From assembly GCA_041305085.1 (NCBI GenBank), contig JBFYMA010000003.1:1-42336 (forward strand): DNA of 42,336 nt. Reading direction: 5' to 3'. Positions 37,935-42,336 of the stretch are shown in pieces. The stretch comes from SURF-58 sp041305085. GTDB lineage: Archaea; Nanobdellota; Nanobdellia; Woesearchaeales; UBA9642. The notes beneath the pieces are model-generated. The model was not told where the DNA came from and searched no databases. It saw nothing but the letters and a program-made list of their open reading frames with translations. Position numbers and translations under genes: made by a program. Within the stretch, counting starts at the first letter, position 1, and every line of letters begins with the position of its first letter.

Positions 37935-38154
37935 CAAATTTTCCTTTTTCGTAATCTTTCCAGGCTTTTTCAACCCTCTCAGCAAAAACAAGGTCTTCTT
38001 TCAGCTTTGAAGCCAGGCTTTTCATGCTCTTGAGAATTATTCTTCCTCTATCCTTTGCCATAAGGAACTCGTCTCCGCTAGATATGTCATCCCGCAATGA
38101 AGATGGTATAACAATTTGCCCTTTTGTGCTTACTTTTGCAATAGCATATTTCAT
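37924..38154 (-). CDS. vapB: AbrB/VapB-type antitoxin, without intact partner
   Basis: 76 residues: MKYAIAKVSTKGQIVIPSSL, RDDISSGDEFLMAKDRGRII, then a helical end that would bind a toxin. It is the AbrB fold, similar to 19786-20049. No toxin gene follows on its strand; the only PIN sequence nearby is the converging fragment at 37659-37934. An orphan antitoxin is thus likely, free to act as a regulator or to protect against a toxin elsewhere. Confidence 0.8.
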   Translation of the reverse strand: MKYAIAKVSTKGQIVIPSSLRDDISSGDEFLMAKDRGRIILKSMKSLASKLKEDLVFAERVEKAWKDYEKGKFVMY

Positions 38155-38241
38155 TGCTTATCACCAGAGTAAGGTGCGACTTACAAATATATAAAGATTT
38201 CACTTTTAGAAAAGCTTAAATACTTCCTGCTTTCTTCCAGG

Positions 38242-38376
38242 AATTGCAAACTGTGTGGCTTGTTCTGCTGTGAAAGCGGCGTACATTGCCCGGAAAACAA
38301 AGAAACCACTCTGAAGGGATGGGTGAAAAAAGCTGATAAAAAATGCCTTGGTATCCTGAAAGCCAAACACTTCTAA
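38242..38376 (+). CDS. zinc-knuckle mini-protein, start uncertain
   Basis: About 45 codons reading NCKLCGLFCCESGVHCPENK, then ETTLKGWVKKADKKCLGILK and a stop. Cys spacing (C-x2-C-x3-CC, then C) is that of a zinc knuckle. A TATA (GCTTAAATA) sits at about 38213-38221. No ATG is in frame before the first Cys, so the start is a non-AUG codon or upstream. It is three bases ahead of the next mini-gene. Confidence 0.4.
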   Translation, partial: NCKLCGLFCCESGVHCPENKETTLKGWVKKADKKCLGILKAKHF

Positions 38377-38378
38377 AG

Positions 38379-38489
38379 ATGGCAGGCTGTCCCTATTGTT
38401 ACGATGGTCACGTCTGCTGGGATGAGAATGCAAAAAGGTTTTTTTGCAGCCACTGCAGGACAATAATAATAATTGACGGCTGGGTTTAA
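38379..38489 (+). CDS. 36-aa zinc-ribbon mini-protein
   Basis: 36 residues from ATG 38379: MAGCPYCYDGHVCWDENAKR, FFCSHCRTIIIIDGWV. Two CxxC pairs (CPYC and CSHC) spaced about 20 residues form a compact zinc ribbon. It overlaps the PRPP-synthetase-like gene by four bases, end to end. Possibly a translation or RNA-binding mini-ribbon; no family name. Confidence 0.6.
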   Translation: MAGCPYCYDGHVCWDENAKRFFCSHCRTIIIIDGWV

Positions 38490-39859
38490 GAATCAAGCTC
38501 CTCCTGCCTTTCTTTTGTGTTCAAAGAATAATCCAGTGCAATTCCTGCAGCCACCTGGTAGCTTGCCCCATGGAGAATTCTAAACTTTTCCATCAATCCC
38601 TTTACCTTGAGCTGTGAATACAGGCTTGGAATATATGGCACAGTGTCCAGCACAACAATCTTGGAAAGGTTTTCATGCTTCAGGTTGACAACATAGGGAT
38701 TCCTGAAATGCGTGCACCACAATTCTATCTTTGCCTTGAAGCTTGTATTCTTATCTCTATTGTACTCCTCCACCTGCTTTATCCTAAGGACTGCTTCGTT
38801 GTTGGCAGTGCCTGCGGTGTTTATCTTGTCATCCAGGATGATAAAAGTTATTATTTCGTTCGGATCGTCCTGCTTTATCCTGTCCAGGATGTCGTTTATG
38901 TCGTCTGTCTTTGCAATCCTTGCCTGGCCTTCATCAATCCTTGACTTAAAAGAGCACACAAGCGGAAGGCTGTTTCTTTTTGCAAACACAGCAGTGTTTT
39001 TCAGGGCACCTTCATCTGGAGAGACAATAATTGTTGTTTTTGGGTCGTACTCATTCTTGACTATTTGCCTTGAGCTCAGATAGGTGTCAAAAGGGTACAA
39101 AAAGTCTTTTTTGACGTTTAGGCCTTTGAAAAACTCTTCCAGGTTGACTTCCTGCTGGTTGTTGAAGCTGTTGTTCTGGGGATTGATGTTTACATAGTTC
39201 AGCCTGTTCTCCCTGGAGATTGGCAGGCCTTGCTGAGGGGCATGGGGATGCACATATATTATGCTGCTGGCTCCATGTGCTGCAAACTCCTTTAAAACCT
39301 GCTTAAGCGTGAACATCTCCCAAAGGTCTTTTTCTTTCAAAGACTTGTCATGGTTATGAGACCATTCATATGAAGACTTCCTGAACGCCAGCCCAACATG
39401 CATGGCTCCTGCGTCTTTTACAAAGTCGATAATTCCATGCAATTTCCTGATAATCCTGTCAGGCATGTGCTCTATGGATGAGAAAAAAGGGCTTGTCTTC
39501 CTGTCAAATGCAGGCTTTGTCAGCAAGGTAAGCTTTTGCGATGCTTGAAGCAGCTCTGGATCATCAATCTTTTCTGCAATCTTTTCTATTTCTTCAGAAA
39601 TGTTTACAAGCCTGTTGTCATAAATCCTTGTGTCCTGGATTATGTAGACTATCCTGTCCTTGTAAGTTCCATCGTTTAGCTCTTTTGCAGGCCTTCCAAG
39701 CCTTGTTTCATTGTCAAGAAAGCAAGCCCTGAGTTCCGGAAGATTGTCAGGCATAAAAACCCTGAAGCCAAAATCCCCCTCAAGATGGCTCCTGACTTTT
39801 TCTGCAAAAGGCTGGGATGTTTTTCCAAAGCCCACAAGTATGATCTGCTTATTCCTCAT
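38486..39859 (-). CDS. PRPP-synthetase-like phosphoribosyltransferase-fold protein, enlarged
   Basis: 457 residues from ATG at 39859, about 30 bases after TTTTAAAAAAAAG (minus strand). The C-terminal part has the phosphoribosyl signatures: TIIVSPDEGALKNTAVFAKR (about 270-290), the conserved KSRID area, and FIILDDKINTAGTANNEA (PRPP loop). PRPP synthetases are 290-320 residues, so about 150 extra residues lie in the N-terminal half and middle. The N-terminus MRNKQIILVGFGKTSQPFAE is atypical. It may make PRPP or be a diverged regulator; catalytic Lys/Arg loops are not certain. Confidence 0.7.
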   Translation of the reverse strand: MRNKQIILVGFGKTSQPFAEKVRSHLEGDFGFRVFMPDNLPELRACFLDNETRLGRPAKELNDGTYKDRIVYIIQDTRIYDNRLVNISEEIEKIAEKIDDPELLQASQKLTLLTKPAFDRKTSPFFSSIEHMPDRIIRKLHGIIDFVKDAGAMHVGLAFRKSSYEWSHNHDKSLKEKDLWEMFTLKQVLKEFAAHGASSIIYVHPHAPQQGLPISRENRLNYVNINPQNNSFNNQQEVNLEEFFKGLNVKKDFLYPFDTYLSSRQIVKNEYDPKTTIIVSPDEGALKNTAVFAKRNSLPLVCSFKSRIDEGQARIAKTDDINDILDRIKQDDPNEIITFIILDDKINTAGTANNEAVLRIKQVEEYNRDKNTSFKAKIELWCTHFRNPYVVNLKHENLSKIVVLDTVPYIPSLYSQLKVKGLMEKFRILHGASYQVAAGIALDYSLNTKERQEELDS

Positions 39860-39996
39860 GCTCCCCCAAAAAGCCGAGAAGAGGCTTTTTTTTAAAAGGT
39901 TTGCTATATTTATAAGCCAGTTTAATTCCAAATACATGCATTAAGAGGGGATTGTGCATATTGCAAGCTATCCAACCTCTGAGTTAGGACATATTT

Positions 39997-40212
39997 TTAT
40001 TGAAAATTTCGCAAGGGAAGACTAAAAATGCATCTTGAAAAATGCCTGAGTGCGGAAGTAGCGAAATCGGCTTCAATCAACAACGGGGAGAGATCATCTG
40101 CAGAGAGTTTGGGCTGTTCCTTATCAATCATTGATATATCCGAATTTGCTATTACTGAAAATGATAATAATATCAGGACAATTATACTATGGAGTAATAA
40201 TATTTTTTTCAT
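39997..40212 (-). CDS. secreted mini-protein, C-terminus possibly eroded
   Basis: 71 residues from ATG 40212 with signal peptide MKKILLLHSIIVLILLSFSV (cut near IANS). It overlaps the lipoprotein stop by ATGA and so is translationally coupled to it. Its last 35 residues (ADFATSALRHFSRCIFSLPL) look unlike a normal secreted domain and run into the ATTGAAAATTTCG repeat near 40000, so the 3' end may be replaced. Confidence 0.45.
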   Translation of the reverse strand: MKKILLLHSIIVLILLSFSVIANSDISMIDKEQPKLSADDLSPLLIEADFATSALRHFSRCIFSLPLRNFQ

Positions 40213-40712
40213 TTTATTTGCAAAAATGTATTTACGTAGTTTGGTTGTGTGTTATTATAGTCTAAATAATAATTAAAACCGATGAGGTATAATCCTCTTT
40301 CAAGTTCAGGAATTTTTTTGATATCATTATAGTAATAAGTAACTGAACTTCCGGGAAGCAATTCGTTTTTATCATAATTTATGGATACTTCTATAACATC
40401 AGATGAATCAATTAATTCATTCCATTTTTCATCAATATAATAGTTGAAAAGAATAGGTAATTTATCTTGGAATGTGTAATACCATATTGATACATTTCCA
40501 TTATTAGTTATTTTGACACCAAACTCATTTTCGAAATTATTCTTCAAATAAACTTGTTTTGTTGACTCAAATGTGACTCGGGTATCAATTATTTTTTCTT
40601 TTGATATTATCGCACCAATTGTTTTATCATCAAGAGATTTATTGCAAGAAGTTAAAAAAAGAATAAATATAAAACTAATAAATATGCATATCAACCAATT
40701 TTTTATTTTCAC
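40209..40712 (-). CDS. lipobox-bearing secreted lipoprotein
   Basis: 167 residues from GTG at 40712; GAGG about seven bases upstream. An ATG at 40718 is also in frame but too close to the ribosome binding site. Signal sequence KIKNWLICIFISFIFILFLT then SC: lipobox with Cys near residue 23. Mature domain is strand-rich (IDTRVTFESTKQVYLKNNFE, YYIDEKWNELIDSSDVIEVS), resembling bacterial Ig-like extracellular domains. LspA at 28405 would process it. Confidence 0.65.
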   Translation of the reverse strand: MKIKNWLICIFISFIFILFLTSCNKSLDDKTIGAIISKEKIIDTRVTFESTKQVYLKNNFENEFGVKITNNGNVSIWYYTFQDKLPILFNYYIDEKWNELIDSSDVIEVSINYDKNELLPGSSVTYYYNDIKKIPELERGLYLIGFNYYLDYNNTQPNYVNTFLQIK

Positions 40713-40901
40713 CCACATCCCTCTTTGTTTTAATTAGTTTTTTTTAAACTATTGATAATTGTTTACATGTATATATTTCTGAACCCCTAAATTCACAAAG
40801 TTAATTGAATATTTATAGTTTTCTATTCTCGATGAAATATTTGCGTATTTTTTCCGGATTGTTTGTTTATTTTGGGATAATTTTAGAAATTATGGGATAA
40901 T
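40713..40901. other. intergenic region with a 10-bp direct repeat
   Basis: GGGATAATTT occurs at 40874 and 40894; the second copy is part of palindrome GGGATAATTTATCCC (40894-40908) that overlaps the recombinase stop and may act as a terminator or recombination site. The rest is A/T-rich without a gene. Confidence 0.4.
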
Positions 40902-42119
40902 TTATCCCAAATTTTTTCCAAAACCAATCTCAGCCATCTTCCTAAACATCATTTCCTTAAATTCATTGTCTTTAAGCAAAGCACCCATCAAATCACCAAC
41001 CTTGTTGTGCTGAACATCTTTCTCAAGCAATTGATTCTGCAATTCCAGAGTTGTTTTCAAATCAAGTATTCCACTGCACCTAGAGCAATAATTACTTGTG
41101 TGATTATTGATGAAACCACATTTTGGGCACTTTTTTGGCTTTTGCCTTATTTCCTCTTCTTTTCTTGAAGTAATACCATTAAGCTCAAGAATAGCTTTGT
41201 CAGTATCCCTACCAGAAAGATGAACATATATACTTGCCATATCACTATGCTGAACCCAACCAAAGTAAGCCTTCATTTGAGCCTCAGTCATGTGGTTAGC
41301 CAAAAAAGTAGCACGGCTATGCCTAAAAAGGTGAGGATTACACTTTTTCTTAATCCCAGCTCTGGCAAACAAGTCTTTAAGCAAAACCCTAATCATATTA
41401 TACCTCATCTGCTTTTGAAAATTCTTTCCACCAAAATTAACCCACAAAGGCTTACTCCTATCATCCTTAAAAGGATGCAAATCCATCCACTGAGTCAAAT
41501 AATTAGTTGAATTAACAACCCTCACCCTTCTAGGTCCTGTTTTTCCATTAACATTAATCACACAACCATACTGGTCAAACATAACATTGCCAATAGTAAG
41601 ATTGGCTAATTCCCCAATCCTGCAACCCGTCTCGTAAAGCAAGCTTACAAATGCTTTGTTTCTGGGATGCCTGGCAACACCTACAAGCTTATCAACCTCC
41701 TCAGGAGTAATAAGATCAGCCTGACTAGGCAAAGGCTTATCCTTAAGCTTAAGAGTTGTTTTAAGCCATTTTACCTGCTCTGGATGCTCTTCATCATTCC
41801 CCAAAAGCCACTTATAAAAACGCTTAACAATAATAGAGTAATCAAGCTTAGTGCTTTTAGTATAATCCCTGTTATTAATCAAAACAAACAACTTCTCAAT
41901 ATCCCTCTTAGTGACTTTGTTAAAATCCTTATCCAGCCATCTACTAATCTGCCTAAGCTTATCCAAATACTTAATAAGTCTAGGCAATCCCAAACCATTA
42001 ATAGAGAGATATTCCTCAAACTTAAAAATAAATTCTTTATTTCTTTCCCTCAAATTAGACTTTGCCAAATTCCTCTTAGCACTCTCGTATCTAGTCCTAT
42101 AGCTATGCAAATCCATCAT
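40902..42119 (-). CDS. tyrosine recombinase/integrase with C-terminal zinc ribbon
   Basis: 405 residues from ATG at 42119; ribosome binding site GGAGGT six bases upstream and TATA (CTTATATAG, minus) beyond it. N-terminal SAM-like core-binding helices (about 20-130), then the catalytic domain: Arg in GCRIGELANL (about 167), Lys in NGKTGPRRV, HLFRHSR (His and Arg about 267-270), the His/Trp area FGWVQHSD, and the nucleophile Tyr in IYVHL (about 296). A CPKC...CSRC zinc ribbon follows (about 330-347). Cuts and joins DNA via a 3'-phosphotyrosine. Probably chromosomal or from an integrated element; no tRNA target is seen beside it. Confidence 0.88.
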   Translation of the reverse strand: MMDLHSYRTRYESAKRNLAKSNLRERNKEFIFKFEEYLSINGLGLPRLIKYLDKLRQISRWLDKDFNKVTKRDIEKLFVLINNRDYTKSTKLDYSIIVKRFYKWLLGNDEEHPEQVKWLKTTLKLKDKPLPSQADLITPEEVDKLVGVARHPRNKAFVSLLYETGCRIGELANLTIGNVMFDQYGCVINVNGKTGPRRVRVVNSTNYLTQWMDLHPFKDDRSKPLWVNFGGKNFQKQMRYNMIRVLLKDLFARAGIKKKCNPHLFRHSRATFLANHMTEAQMKAYFGWVQHSDMASIYVHLSGRDTDKAILELNGITSRKEEEIRQKPKKCPKCGFINNHTSNYCSRCSGILDLKTTLELQNQLLEKDVQHNKVGDLMGALLKDNEFKEMMFRKMAEIGFGKNLG

Positions 42120-42159
42120 TTTTTACCTCCAATAAGCCAAAAAGAAACCAACTATATAA

Positions 42160-42307
42160 GCTTCTGGGACACCTAGTGCCCCCTGAAGCAAATACGGACT
42201 CACAATGGGACTATGACGCCACGGCCCGGACTTTCCCTAAAGGTTTTGAATTTCCCGCCAATGCAAAATCCAATAAAGGGGGGCTCTGGTGCAAAGCACT
42301 AGGAGCC
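42160..42307. other. two hairpins upstream of recombinase
   Basis: GCTTC-TGGG/CCCC-GAAGC type hairpin (42160-42189) and GGCTC-TGGTGC-AAA-GCACTA-GAGCC (42282-42307, eleven pairs). They lie just upstream of the recombinase promoter on its 5' side. No gene is visible from 42120 to the right edge. Confidence 0.4.
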
Positions 42308-42336
42308 GCCTGCTTTCTCCGAGGTCTTTTGCAAAG

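Noticed and set aside
42200..42250. RNase P RNA, because GGGAAAGTCCGGGC appears on the minus strand
   Set aside because: Only one conserved block is present; the ACAGAAA-type block and the rest of the core are missing in the 80-100 bases left before the recombinase gene.
1..42336. CRISPR arrays or cas genes
   Set aside because: No regularly spaced repeats with unique spacers and no cas-like proteins were found; the only tandem repeats are 11-12 bp units without spacers.

Overview
The window reads as a chromosomal segment of a DPANN-type archaeon, probably close to Woesearchaeota or Pacearchaeota; the rank is my inference. The archaeal evidence is transcription factor E, initiation factor 1A, an archaeal-type threonyl-tRNA synthetase, many start codons 22-35 bases downstream of a TATA box with no ribosome binding site, and four tRNA genes interrupted by bulge-helix-bulge introns. 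Bacterial-looking additions are LspA, a poxvirus/bacterial-type topoisomerase IB, a dockerin-bearing secreted protease and VapBC modules.

Layout. 1-6483: an accessory block read entirely on the minus strand. Its genes are short, mostly secreted or membrane-anchored, each with a ribosome binding site, and separated by long inverted repeats. Within it, 593-2506 holds no credible protein gene but a dense chain of hairpin elements, including three copies of one composite module. 6667-11605: HerA-like ATPase with a coiled-coil partner, small DNA-binding and membrane proteins, an acidic mini-protein, TFE and a DUF192 protein. 11973-17696: an amino-acid permease fused to a methyltransferase, a zinc mini-protein, SppA, a 217-base structured element, a VIT1/CCC1 transporter and a TylF-like methyltransferase. 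17703-21240: tRNA-Ala, paired paralogues, tRNA-Ser with three introns, VapBC and a gene broken by an in-frame TGA. 21457-30627: cell-surface and housekeeping genes (dockerin protease, coiled-coil protein, topoisomerase IB, RDD protein, aIF1A, LspA, methyltransferase). 30737-40712: TrmB regulator, tRNA-Glu, ThrRS, thioredoxin/STAS-like protein, tRNA-Lys, remnants of two VapC toxins, a PRPP-synthetase-like protein and a lipoprotein. 40902-42119: a tyrosine recombinase carrying a zinc ribbon.

The two strongest observations are these. (1) All four tRNA genes (Ala-GGC, Ser-GGA, Glu-CTC, Lys-CTT) carry introns, seven in total, none at the usual 37/38 position; they sit in the D-loop, at the T-stem/T-loop junction, or in the T-loop at 59/60, and each can be folded into a bulge-helix-bulge motif whose removal restores a normal tRNA. 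(2) A recurrent class of intergenic elements, each closed by long complementary arms and holding two to six inner hairpins, occurs in both the accessory block and the core genome. LspA together with two lipobox-bearing proteins suggests bacterial-style lipoprotein processing.
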